From: Marinobacter adhaerens HP15
Lineage (GTDB): Bacteria; Pseudomonadota; Gammaproteobacteria; Pseudomonadales; Oleiphilaceae
Assembly: GCF_000166295.1 (NCBI RefSeq)
Contig: NC_017506.1
Span: 2,418,001 to 2,482,000 of the forward strand
Reading direction: 5' to 3'
Length of the DNA stretch: 64,000 bases
The translations under genes were made by a program, and so were the position numbers. Positions within the stretch are counted from its first letter, which is position 1. Every line of letters begins with the position of its first letter. Under the pieces are notes generated by a model that saw nothing but the letters and a program-made list of their open reading frames with translations, was not told the DNA's origin and made no database searches. Shown piece after piece: positions 1-8,022 of the stretch.

Positions 1-254
1 CTCCAGTCAATGACTTTTCCGATGCCGTCTTCAAGGTTGATAAACGGCGGGAAAAAGACCCAGCGCACCTGAGTGAAAGCCCGCTTCAGCATGGGCCACG
101 AGGTCTGGAGGATAGTCGCGGCCAGAGTGCCACCGATGACGATAATGGCCGCCGGCCCATTAAACAGTGAGCCAACCGCTCCGCCTTCCAGCAGGTTACC
201 GCCAAGAATTGCGGCAAAGGCCAGAATGACCCCAAGCAGGCTCAGGATATCCAT
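1..254 (-). CDS. motC: Flagellar motor stator protein MotA/MotC, N-terminal part (gene runs off the window)
   Basis: Reading leftwards from an ATG at 254, the frame stays open to the window edge. It gives about 84 residues beginning MDILSLLGVILAFAAILGGN, which match the first transmembrane segment of MotA-family proton or sodium stators, followed by a second hydrophobic stretch (AAIIVIGGTLAATILQ). The protein would anchor in the inner membrane with a MotB-type partner and drive flagellar rotation. The start codon overlaps the cheB stop (TGATG), so the gene is translationally coupled in the chemotaxis operon. In pseudomonads a motC-motD stator pair sits at this place, hence the symbol; MotA/PomA would be an equally fair name. 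Only the N-terminus is visible, so ion specificity cannot be judged. Confidence 0.88.
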   Translation of the reverse strand, partial: MDILSLLGVILAFAAILGGNLLEGGAVGSLFNGPAAIIVIGGTLAATILQTSWPMLKRAFTQVRWVFFPPFINLEDGIGKVIDW

Positions 255-1416
255 CAGCACACACCTTCAGCGAGGCGTGGCCCGATCTCGTCCAGGGACA
301 ATACGTCATCCGTCAGCCCTGCCTTGGCAACGGCCATCGGCATGCCGTAGATCACAGACGATTTTTCATCCTGGGACCATATATCCGACCCGCTCTGCTT
401 CATCATCCGACAGCCTTCTTTGCCGTCCGAGCCCATCCCGGTGAGAATGACTCCCAGCGTCTTGCCCGGAAAGCTGCGGGCAAGAGAACCGAAGGTAACG
501 TCCACGCAGGGTTTGTAATTGAGCCGCTCGTCCCCGGGCAAAATACGGATCCTGGCCTGTCCGCCCCGATTCTCGACCATCATCTGTTTGCCGCCGGGCG
601 CCAGCAAAGCCAGGCCGGGCCGCAACACATCACCATCCTCAGCCTGCCGGACTTCAATCCGGCAGAGCTTGTTAAGGCGTTCGGCGAAGGCCGGAGTAAA
701 ACTCGCCGGCATATGCTGCACCAGAACAATCGGTGCCGGGAAGGTCGCGGGCAACACCGTCAGTACCCGCTGCAGGGCAACCGGGCCGCCGGTTGAAGTA
801 CCAATGCCAACAACGGCGTAATGCTTGGCCGGCCCACGGCGGCCATGGCGCCTGGGGGCCTCGGTTTCGCCCGGAGAACCTGCCGGCGCTGCCGGAGCCC
901 GGGTATCAGGACGCTGACGCGGTGCTGGTTCCGGACGCGGGCGCCCTGCAGGCTCCGGCGCCCGAGAGGCGGGAGTTGAAGGTTCCGCGCGGGACGGCGC
1001 GGGAGACCGGTTGCCGGGACGACTGCGGGCCACATCCAGAATCCGCTCAATCAGGATTTTCTGAAGCTGACTGTTGTCCCGGGCAATTTCTTCGAAATTC
1101 TTGGGCAGAAAATCAACGGCGCCGGCCTCGAGCGCATCCAGTGTGACCCGGGCGCCCTCATAGGTGAGCGATGAGAACATGAGCACCGGTATCGGATGTT
1201 TGCGCATGATTTCGCGCACGGCAGAGATGCCATCCATCACCGGCATCTCATAATCCATGGTAATCACGTCGGGACGCAGTTTCTCGGCCAGCTCAACGCC
1301 TTCCCGACCATTGGTCGCAGCACCTACCACTTTGATCTGGCCGGAGCTGGTCAGGATTTCCGTCAGCCGTTTGCGAAAAACCCTGAATCGTCAACGACCA
1401 GGACAGAAACTGTCAT
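254..1416 (-). pseudogene. cheB: cheB, chemotaxis protein-glutamate methylesterase, frameshifted near the N-terminus
   Basis: CheB demethylates and deamidates chemoreceptors. Most of it is intact: a receiver domain (acceptor Asp in ITMDYEMPVMDG), a long Pro/Arg-rich linker and a methylesterase domain with the catalytic Ser (GIGTSTGGP), His (VQHMPASFTPAF) and Asp (GMGSDGKEG). The natural start is the ATG at 1416 (MTVSVLVVDDSGF), but after about 12 codons the frame runs into a stop. Adding one base to the A5 run at 1376-1380 (plus strand) restores GFFRKRL and a 387-residue protein. Without it only an internal start (about 1330) is available, which loses beta-1 and the acidic DD pocket of the receiver. 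This is either a real frameshift or a homopolymer assembly error. It lies between cheA and motC in one operon. Confidence 0.9.
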
Positions 1417-1481
1417 CCACTTCTCCTACCCAATCCATCGTTCTTCGGCCTTCTCTGGCAAAAAGCGCCGGAAGGCCCGGC

Positions 1482-3632
1482 TCAACCGTAATGCTGCAAC
1501 AGGCTTGGCACATCAATAATCAGTGCAATCCGGCCATCGCCGGTAATGGTGGCACCGGCCATGCCTGGCGTACCCTGGAGCGCTCGCCCAAGGGGCTTGA
1601 TAACCACTTCTTCCTGACCAACCAGCTGGTCGACCACGAACCCGACCTGCTTGGTACCCATGGCCACAATGACAACATGGGCGTTATCGGGCACCTCCTG
1701 GCCAGCACCGCCACGAACCAGCCAGCGCTTGATATGGAATAGCGGGAAGACTTTATCCCGAACCACAATGCACTCGCGCCCATCGACGATGTTGGTCTTG
1801 GTCAGGTCCAGATGGAAAATCTCGACCACGTTGACCAGCGGCAACGCAAAGGATTGATCGCCCAGCATGATCATCAGGGTGGGCATGATGGCGAGCGTCA
1901 GCGGAACCTTGATGACAATGCGAGAGCCCTTGCCCAGCTCGGATTCGATGCTCAACTGGCCATTGAGCTGGCCAATCTTGGTTTTCACCACATCCATGCC
2001 GACGCCACGTCCGGACACATCCGAAATCTGCTCCTTGGTGGAGAATCCGGCGGCAAAAATAAGGTTGTAACACTCCGAATTGGTCAGCCGGTCCGCTGCA
2101 TCCTGGTCGTAGATACCCTTTTCGACTGCTTTGCGGCGCAGGACCTCCGGATCCATGCCCGCGCCGTCATCCTCGATAAACAGCAGAATATGGTCTCCCT
2201 CCTGCTCGGCAGAGAGGGTAACCGTTCCCTGGCGTGGCTTCCCGGCCTTCTCGCGGACTTCCGGAGCCTCGATCCCGTGGTCCACCGAATTCCGCACCAG
2301 GTGAACCAGCGGATCAGACAGCGCTTCAACCAGGTTCTTGTCGAGATCGGTTTCCTCGCCATGCATCACCAGGTTCACCTCTTTCTTGAGGTTTCTGGCG
2401 AGATCGCGCACAACGCGGGGGAACCTGCCGAACACCTTTTTGATCGGCTGCATGCGGGTCTGCATGACGGCGGACTGGAGATCAGTCGTAACCACATCCA
2501 GGTTGGATACCGCCTTGTGCATGTGTTCGTCTTCACTTTCAGCACCCAGCCGCTGCAAGCGGTTACGCACCAGCACCAGCTCACCCACCATATTCATGAT
2601 GTCATCGAGCCGCTTGGTGTCGACACGAACCGTCGTTTCCGCGGCCGGGGCATTCTCGCGAGCAGGCATCGCCGGTGCGGCAGCGCCTTTGGCCTCCGGC
2701 CTCTCGGCTGGCTTCGATTTTTCGGGCTTTGACGTGTTTGCTTTCGGTGAAGCCGGCTCTTTTGAAGATGCAGGCTGTTTCGGCGCTGAGGGCTGTTTTG
2801 GAGCTGCAGGCTCTTTCGAGGCTGAAGGCTCTCCGCCCGCGGTCGGGCTTCCGCCCTTGCCGTGAAGATCGTCCAGCAGTTTCTCGAATTCGTCGTCGGT
2901 GATCAGGTCGTCGCCGCCAGCAGATCCGGCCTTGGCAGCCGGCTTTTCTTCTTTACTAGAAGCCTCTTCCTCGCCAGCTGGCGCACCGGCAAACTGACCT
3001 TTTCCGTGCAGTTGGTCCAGTAGCGCTTCGAATTCGTCGTCGGTTATTTCGTCGTCTCCAGAACTTTCCTGGTCACCGCCGGCCGATCCGGCGCTCGAAG
3101 CCGAGGAAACCTCCGCTGATTTCTCGTCCTGCAATGCATCCAGAAGCTGTTCGAACTCGTCGTCGGTGATGTCGCCACCGTCTTCTGCCGGTTCGCTCTC
3201 TTCCTGCTCAGGTTGAGCGGCAGTGGCCGGTGCCCCCTCGCCTTCAGGCTGGGCCAAGGCATCCAGACGGGCAATAAGTTCGTCCGGAGCCGGTGTCAGC
3301 TCCTCATGATTGCGGACCTGCTCAAACATGGCATTGACGTAGTCGAGTGCTTCTAGAACCACGTCCATCAGTTCGGAATCCACCTTGCGCTTGTGATTAC
3401 GCAAGATGTCGAAAACGTTTTCCGCGGAATGGCAGCAGTTCACCAGCGCTTCAAGCTGAAGGAAGCCGGCTCCGCCTTTCACGGTATGGAAACCACGGAA
3501 GATGGCGTTGAGCAGATCACTGTCGTCAGGATGTCGCTCAAGATCTACCAACTGCTCTGACAGCTTTTCGAGGATCTCGCCGGCTTCTACCAGGAAGTCC
3601 TGCAAAATCTCTTCATCAGCATCAAACGCCAT
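1482..3632 (-). CDS. cheA: Chemotaxis histidine kinase CheA
   Basis: 716-residue soluble kinase that autophosphorylates and passes phosphate to CheY and CheB at the receptor array. Domain order: HPt domain (residues 1-105, phospho-His H49 in FHTVKGGAGF), a long acidic then Pro/Lys-rich linker (about 130-325), dimerisation helices (about 330-400), HATPase with N box LVHLVRNSVDHGIE and G boxes (DDGAGMD, GRGVGMDVV), and a C-terminal CheW-like domain ending at residue 716. The linker carries three near-identical ITDDEFExLLDxL motifs (about 154, 196 and 244); the last two also end in HGKG. The linker has no obvious P2 domain; these motifs may replace it. It lies between cheZ (17 nt upstream) and cheB, in the usual order. 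Confidence 0.96.
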   Translation of the reverse strand: MAFDADEEILQDFLVEAGEILEKLSEQLVDLERHPDDSDLLNAIFRGFHTVKGGAGFLQLEALVNCCHSAENVFDILRNHKRKVDSELMDVVLEALDYVNAMFEQVRNHEELTPAPDELIARLDALAQPEGEGAPATAAQPEQEESEPAEDGGDITDDEFEQLLDALQDEKSAEVSSASSAGSAGGDQESSGDDEITDDEFEALLDQLHGKGQFAGAPAGEEEASSKEEKPAAKAGSAGGDDLITDDEFEKLLDDLHGKGGSPTAGGEPSASKEPAAPKQPSAPKQPASSKEPASPKANTSKPEKSKPAERPEAKGAAAPAMPARENAPAAETTVRVDTKRLDDIMNMVGELVLVRNRLQRLGAESEDEHMHKAVSNLDVVTTDLQSAVMQTRMQPIKKVFGRFPRVVRDLARNLKKEVNLVMHGEETDLDKNLVEALSDPLVHLVRNSVDHGIEAPEVREKAGKPRQGTVTLSAEQEGDHILLFIEDDGAGMDPEVLRRKAVEKGIYDQDAADRLTNSECYNLIFAAGFSTKEQISDVSGRGVGMDVVKTKIGQLNGQLSIESELGKGSRIVIKVPLTLAIMPTLMIMLGDQSFALPLVNVVEIFHLDLTKTNIVDGRECIVVRDKVFPLFHIKRWLVRGGAGQEVPDNAHVVIVAMGTKQVGFVVDQLVGQEEVVIKPLGRALQGTPGMAGATITGDGRIALIIDVPSLLQHYG

Positions 3633-3648
3633 GCGTTACCCTCATTAT

Positions 3649-4441
3649 TCAGAAACCGAGACTGGACAACAGGTCGTCTACGTCGTCCTGCCCCGAAACT
3701 ACATCTTCACGCTCATCGGCCTTGATCTGGGGCCCGACGCCCTTCTCTGCAGACTCTTCTTTTCTTCAATCTGGTGCACCGTGCCCGTGAGCTGGTCCAC
3801 ATGACTGGCCATCACCACCAGGCTGAGCATCTGCTCCTCAACCTCTTTCACCAGGGCGGTGACCTTCTGGATGACCTGACCTGTCAGATCCTGATAGTCC
3901 TGAGCCAGCAGGATTTCCGACAGGTTGCTGTACATGGTGTCGGCATCGGTTGCCATGCTGACAAAAAACGATCAATCCGGCCGTACAGCTCGCGAAACTC
4001 AGCCGGCTGCATTTCCCGGCGACGCAGGCGCTGCCACTCATCACGCAACGCGGCGGCCTCGTCTCTGAGGGCATTGGCCACCGGCATGGTTTCCTCAACC
4101 AGGTCCATGGTCCGGTTGGCTGCTTCACCGGTCATCTGCACAACGTATTCGAGACGATCAGAGGCATCAGTCATCTTTGACAGTGCTTCCTGCTGCTCGG
4201 CGTTACGGGGATCAATCTGGAAGTTCCGGATTGCTTCGTGCAGGCTCCGCGTCAGCCGCCCTACCTCACGGTACAGACTCTGATCCCTGACCTCGCTGAG
4301 TTCATTGATCAGGGTCATGGCTTTGGCATAATCACCCGCATCAACACTCTCGGCCAGTTCCGCTGCCTGCCGCTGGAGCTTTTCCGTCACCTCCGGTTCA
4401 AGGCCCCGATGGTTCTTTTTGCTATCGCTCATGAGAGCCAT
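3649..4441 (-). pseudogene. cheZ: cheZ, CheY-P phosphatase, with two frameshifts
   Basis: CheZ dephosphorylates CheY-P. The first about 157 residues are normal, including the long helical hairpin, up to GRIDRF. Then the frame slips: adding one base to the A6 run at 3963-3968 (plus strand) leads into the next stretch (SMATDADTMYSNLSEILLAQ and DYQDLTGQVIQKV, which carries the catalytic Asp/Gln pair). A second missing base in the T4 run at 3760-3763 would restore EEKEESAEKGVGPQIK and the CheY-binding tail QDDVDDLLSSLGF. With both bases restored the gene is 264 codons, ending 16 nt before cheA, as expected. As written, the catalytic and tail parts are out of frame. The start could be the ATG at 4441 or 4432. 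Confidence 0.9.
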
Positions 4442-4452
4442 CCGACCTCTGG

Positions 4453-4836
4453 TTACTGGATTCTTTCAAAGATTTTCTCAATCTTTTCCTTGAGCACGGC
4501 AGCGGTGAACGGCTTGACCACATAACCGTTTACGCCTGCCTGGGCAGCGGCAACGATCTGGTCGCGCTTGGCCTCAGCAGTTACCATCAATACCGGCAGG
4601 GTTTTCAGATTCTCGTCCGCCCGAACGGCCTTGAGCAGGTCGAAGCCTGACATACCCGGCATGTTCCAGTCGGTCACCAGAAAATCGTATTTGCCGCTTT
4701 TGAGCATTGGCAGTGCCGTGTTGCCGTCGTCAGCTTCATCGGTGTTGGTGAAGCCAAGATCACGCAGCAGGTTCTTGATGATCCGTCGCATTGTGGAGAA
4801 GTCGTCCACAATGAGGATTTTCATGTTTTTGTCCAA
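4453..4836 (-). CDS. cheY: Chemotaxis response regulator CheY
   Basis: 127-residue single-domain receiver. When phosphorylated by CheA it binds FliM at the motor switch and changes rotation. The acidic pocket ([10 protein letters not shown]), acceptor Asp ([16 protein letters not shown]), conserved Thr ([11 protein letters not shown]) and Lys ([16 protein letters not shown]) are all present. The start at 4836 is a TTG placed just after GGAGGTCCCA; an ATG at 4824 (MKILIVDD) is the alternative and gives the length seen in pseudomonads. It begins the cheYZAB block and lies 11 nt before cheZ. The 160-nt gap upstream (4837-4998) after fliA holds no promoter I can defend. Confidence 0.97.
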   Translation of the reverse strand: MDKNMKILIVDDFSTMRRIIKNLLRDLGFTNTDEADDGNTALPMLKSGKYDFLVTDWNMPGMSGFDLLKAVRADENLKTLPVLMVTAEAKRDQIVAAAQAGVNGYVVKPFTAAVLKEKIEKIFERIQ

Positions 4837-4998
4837 TGGGACCTCCAGTTAGTAACACCCGGAATTCGTTTGACCTTTGCGTTCAAAGTCTAGCAGGCCG
4901 CTGTTTTAACCGCTTATTGTCGGACCTTTGCTTCGGTTGTAAAGCATCGGTTACCAAAAACTACAGACTACCTCGTTGGCGACACAGACTGAACGCGG

Positions 4999-5742
4999 TC
5001 AGTTGTCCGATTCCTGACGCCAATCCGAGAGCCGTCCCCGAAGGCGCAGGGCTGCCTGGCTGTGAATCTGGCTTACCCTGCTCTCACTGACGCCGAGCAC
5101 CGCGCCAATCTCCTTGAGGTTCAGTTCTTCCTGGTAGTAAAGGCTCAACACCAGCTTTTCCCGCTCCGGCAGGTCTTCAATCGCCTCAGCGAGGCTCCGC
5201 CGGAAGGCATCGGAGGACAACCCCTCAAGGGGATTATCCTGCGTCTCTGTCTGTTCTATCGGCAGCTCTCCGGATTCATTGAGCTCGTCGAGGCTAAAAA
5301 GTCGACCGCTGTTGGAATCGGAAAGGTAGGAGTGGTATTCGGGCAGCCCCATACCCAGCTCTTCGGCCACTTCCTGGTCGTGGGCTTCGCGGCCAAGTCG
5401 ATCTTCAACGGCCTTGATGGCCTGGGAAATGCGACGGGCGTTGCGATGAACAGAACGTGGCACCCAGTCACCCTTGCGGATTTCGTCCACCATGGCGCCG
5501 CGAATACGGATACCGGCGTAAGTCTCGAAGGTAGCACCTTTGGTAGAACTGTAACGCTGGGCGGCCTCGAGCAGACCGATCATGCCGGCCTGCATCAGGT
5601 CCTCAAGCTGGACGGACGCCGGCAGGCGAGCCATCAGGTGAAGGGCAATTTTCTTGACCAGCGGCGCGTGCTGCTCAATGAGCTGAGCCGGCTTCTGCGC
5701 ACTTGACTGGTTATAGATTCCGAGGTTTTTCGCCAATGTCAT
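4999..5742 (-). CDS. fliA: Flagellar sigma factor sigma-28 (FliA)
   Basis: 247-residue sigma70-family factor for late flagellar and chemotaxis genes (flagellin, motor, receptors), held by the anti-sigma FlgM until the hook is complete. Region 2 is visible (LEDLMQAGMIGLLEAAQRY, FETYAGIRIRGAMVDEIRK, DWVPRSVHRNARRI). Region 3 follows, then region 4 with the helix-turn-helix (LNLKEIGAVLGVSESRVSQI). I chose the ATG at 5742 (MTLAKNLGIYN), which matches family N-termini; the reading frame is open further upstream to about 5799 but would overlap fleN. It lies 31 nt after fleN in the flhA-flhF-fleN-fliA order. Confidence 0.96.
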   Translation of the reverse strand: MTLAKNLGIYNQSSAQKPAQLIEQHAPLVKKIALHLMARLPASVQLEDLMQAGMIGLLEAAQRYSSTKGATFETYAGIRIRGAMVDEIRKGDWVPRSVHRNARRISQAIKAVEDRLGREAHDQEVAEELGMGLPEYHSYLSDSNSGRLFSLDELNESGELPIEQTETQDNPLEGLSSDAFRRSLAEAIEDLPEREKLVLSLYYQEELNLKEIGAVLGVSESRVSQIHSQAALRLRGRLSDWRQESDN

Positions 5743-5773
5743 GTATCCGGTTTTTTGTTTGACTGGATCCGAT

Positions 5774-6586
5774 TCAGACTTCGACGAGCCGCTCCACAAA
5801 AAATTCCAGATGCCCGCGGGGAGAGGACGGCAACGGCCAGCTATCTACCTTGTCCGCCAGCGCCTTGATGGCCAGTGAAGCTTTCGCCCTGGGATAGGCG
5901 TCCAGCACCGCACGCTGCCGCTGAACCGCTTTCTTCACGGCCTCATCGTAGGGGACTATTCCTACGTATTGTAGTGCCACATCGAGGAAGCGCTCGGTGA
6001 CCCGGGTCAGTTTTTCAAACAGATGCCGGCCTTCCTGCTCATTCCGGACCTGATTGGCAAGAATACGGAAGCGGTTGGTTCCATAATCACGGTTCATCAG
6101 CTTGATCAGGGCATAGGCATCGGTGATCGAGGTCGGCTCGTCGCAGACAACCAGCAGCAGCTCCTGCGACGCTCTCAGAAAACTGACCACTGACTCGGAA
6201 ATACCGGCGGCGGTATCAACGATCAGGACATCGATCTGATCACCCAGTTCGCTGAACGCATTAATCAGCCCGGCATGTTCCATGGGGCTGAGCTGGGTCA
6301 TTCGTTGGGTACCGGAAGAGGCGGGGACAATCTTGATGCCACCGGGACCATTCACCAGAACGTCCTTCAGATCACAGTCGCCCGCCAGAACATCCTGGAG
6401 GTTGCGATTGGCAGTGATGCCCAGCAAGACGTCGATATTGGCGAGCCCCAGATCGGCGTCGAGCAGCACCACTCTCCGGCCTTTCTGCGCCAGGGCAATT
6501 CCGAGGTTCACCGACACGTTACTCTTGCCGACACCACCCTTTCCGCCGGAAACTGCAATCACCTGTACCGGATGTGCTCTGCTCAT
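5774..6586 (-). CDS. fleN: Flagellar number regulator FleN/FlhG (MinD-type ATPase)
   Basis: 270-residue P-loop ATPase of the ParA/MinD superfamily. In polar flagellates FleN binds FleQ and restrains it, limiting flagellar number, and it acts opposite FlhF. The deviant Walker A motif is at the N-terminus (AVSGGKGGVGKSNVSVNLG), with switch I (LLDADLGLANID) and Walker B (DVLIVDTAAGISE). A start at the ATG at 6586 (MSRAHPVQVIAV) matches the family; the frame is open upstream to 6643 but that extension would run into the flhF-fleN gap. It sits between flhF and fliA. Confidence 0.95.
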   Translation of the reverse strand: MSRAHPVQVIAVSGGKGGVGKSNVSVNLGIALAQKGRRVVLLDADLGLANIDVLLGITANRNLQDVLAGDCDLKDVLVNGPGGIKIVPASSGTQRMTQLSPMEHAGLINAFSELGDQIDVLIVDTAAGISESVVSFLRASQELLLVVCDEPTSITDAYALIKLMNRDYGTNRFRILANQVRNEQEGRHLFEKLTRVTERFLDVALQYVGIVPYDEAVKKAVQRQRAVLDAYPRAKASLAIKALADKVDSWPLPSSPRGHLEFFVERLVEV

Positions 6587-6654
6587 ACTGTTTTTGGTCT
6601 CTCGCCACGTTTCGCCGGCTTTGTCTCCGACGCCTGCTGTCAATCTGTCCGGTC

Positions 6655-7962
6655 TCAGGCGTGCTCTTTCAGGCCCTCTGCGACCGCTTGCTGTTGCTGG
6701 AGTGTTTTCAGCCGATCCACGGCCAACCGCACCAGCGGAACGGCTTCTGCGTGGTGCAGGTCTTCAGGAATCTTCTGGCCGTCTGTGTAATAGGCTACCG
6801 GCAGACCGGTTTCCATCACAAACCCGAGAGACTCGCCCAGCGTCAGGGCCTCGTCGATTTTGGTCATCAAACAGCCCGCAAGATTTGCCATCTTATAGCA
6901 ATGCCACACGGATTTCATGATGCGAGGCTGACTGGTTGCCGAGACCACCAGATGGGTTTTGATATTGTGATGGCTGCGAGCCAGTTCGGCCAGCTGTTCC
7001 TGATAGCCTTTGTCCGCACTGGTCAGTCCGGCGGTATCAATCAGCACCAGATGACGGTCTGAAAGCTCGTCCAGAATATCGTCCAGACTGTGGCTCTCAT
7101 CCACGACCCGAACCGGCACATTCAGGATCCGACCGAACACGAATAACTGCTCGTGCGCCGCCACCCGATAGCGATCCGTGGTAACCAGGGCCACGGAATC
7201 GGAACCATGCTTGAGCACGTAGCGAGCGGCGAGTTTTCCGATGGTGGTGGTTTTCCCGGACCCTGTCGGCCCCACCAACGCGTAGGCGCCGCCCTCATCC
7301 AGCCACTCCATGCGGGAGGTCCGGACCCCGGTACACAGCATTTTCAGGGACTGCTTCCAACCGTCTTCCAGACGCCCCGCCTTGTGACGACGGGAAATTG
7401 ACCCCGCCAGATCACTGCCGAGGCCGAACTCCTGCAAGCGCTCGGCAAGCCTCTGCTGCACGGCGGTGGTCGCAGAAACCTCCGGCTCCGGTTGCGGCCG
7501 ACGGCCCTGCATCATGTCTTTGAGCGAGCTGATCTCGGCCCGCATCTGCGCCAGCTCATCGGAATAGGCTTCCCTCGGCGCCTGTGGCAGAGGTTCAATA
7601 TCACCAAAACCACCGCTCACCTCTTCCTGAATGGCAGCGAACGAACCGGCGTAGCTCGCGCCCTGCGATGCCCGCTTTTCCCGTACTTCACGGATGCGGT
7701 CCCGGGACCGGCTCAGCTCGTCCTCAAGACGCCTGTGCTGGTCGGCCTGCATCTCGGCCAAGCGGGACCCGTTGGTGGCTTCTTCTGCCTGGTTGCCCAG
7801 TCGCTGGCGCGCCATATTCTCGTCATAGTCCAGCGCCGTCACAATTTCGACACCGCCGTCGACCCGACGATTGGAAAGGATCACGGCGTCCGGCCCCATC
7901 TGTTCACTGACCTGCTTGAGCGCCTCGGCCATGGTCTGAGCAAAAAACCGTTTTACTTTCAT
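6655..7962 (-). CDS. flhF: Flagellar biosynthesis GTPase FlhF
   Basis: 435-residue SRP-type GTPase that sets the polar position of the flagellum and recruits early basal-body parts. It has an N-terminal basic region (MKVKRFFAQTMAEALKQV), a variable charged B region (about 60-170), and the NG domain with P-loop (VGPTGSGKTTTIGKLAARY), G2/G3 (DTAGLTSADKG) and G4 (LAGCLMTKIDEA, TKID). The start at 7962 has a strong GGAGGAAGAGG ribosome-binding site. The 60-nt gap to flhA contains no recognisable terminator, so co-transcription from the flhA sigma54 promoter is likely. Confidence 0.96.
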   Translation of the reverse strand: MKVKRFFAQTMAEALKQVSEQMGPDAVILSNRRVDGGVEIVTALDYDENMARQRLGNQAEEATNGSRLAEMQADQHRRLEDELSRSRDRIREVREKRASQGASYAGSFAAIQEEVSGGFGDIEPLPQAPREAYSDELAQMRAEISSLKDMMQGRRPQPEPEVSATTAVQQRLAERLQEFGLGSDLAGSISRRHKAGRLEDGWKQSLKMLCTGVRTSRMEWLDEGGAYALVGPTGSGKTTTIGKLAARYVLKHGSDSVALVTTDRYRVAAHEQLFVFGRILNVPVRVVDESHSLDDILDELSDRHLVLIDTAGLTSADKGYQEQLAELARSHHNIKTHLVVSATSQPRIMKSVWHCYKMANLAGCLMTKIDEALTLGESLGFVMETGLPVAYYTDGQKIPEDLHHAEAVPLVRLAVDRLKTLQQQQAVAEGLKEHA

Positions 7963-8022
7963 GATGCCTCTTCCTCCACCGGCAACGCCGTGCCGGCGCT
8001 GTCCGCTCTGTCATCCGCGCCG

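Noticed and set aside
1812..2732. Plus-strand frame of 306 codons opposite cheA
   Set aside because: CheA is unmistakable on the other strand; no ribosome-binding site or homology supports this frame.
4837..4998. Possible sigma28 promoter upstream of cheY (TCCGACAATAA)
   Set aside because: The -10 match is partial and no spaced -35 element was found.
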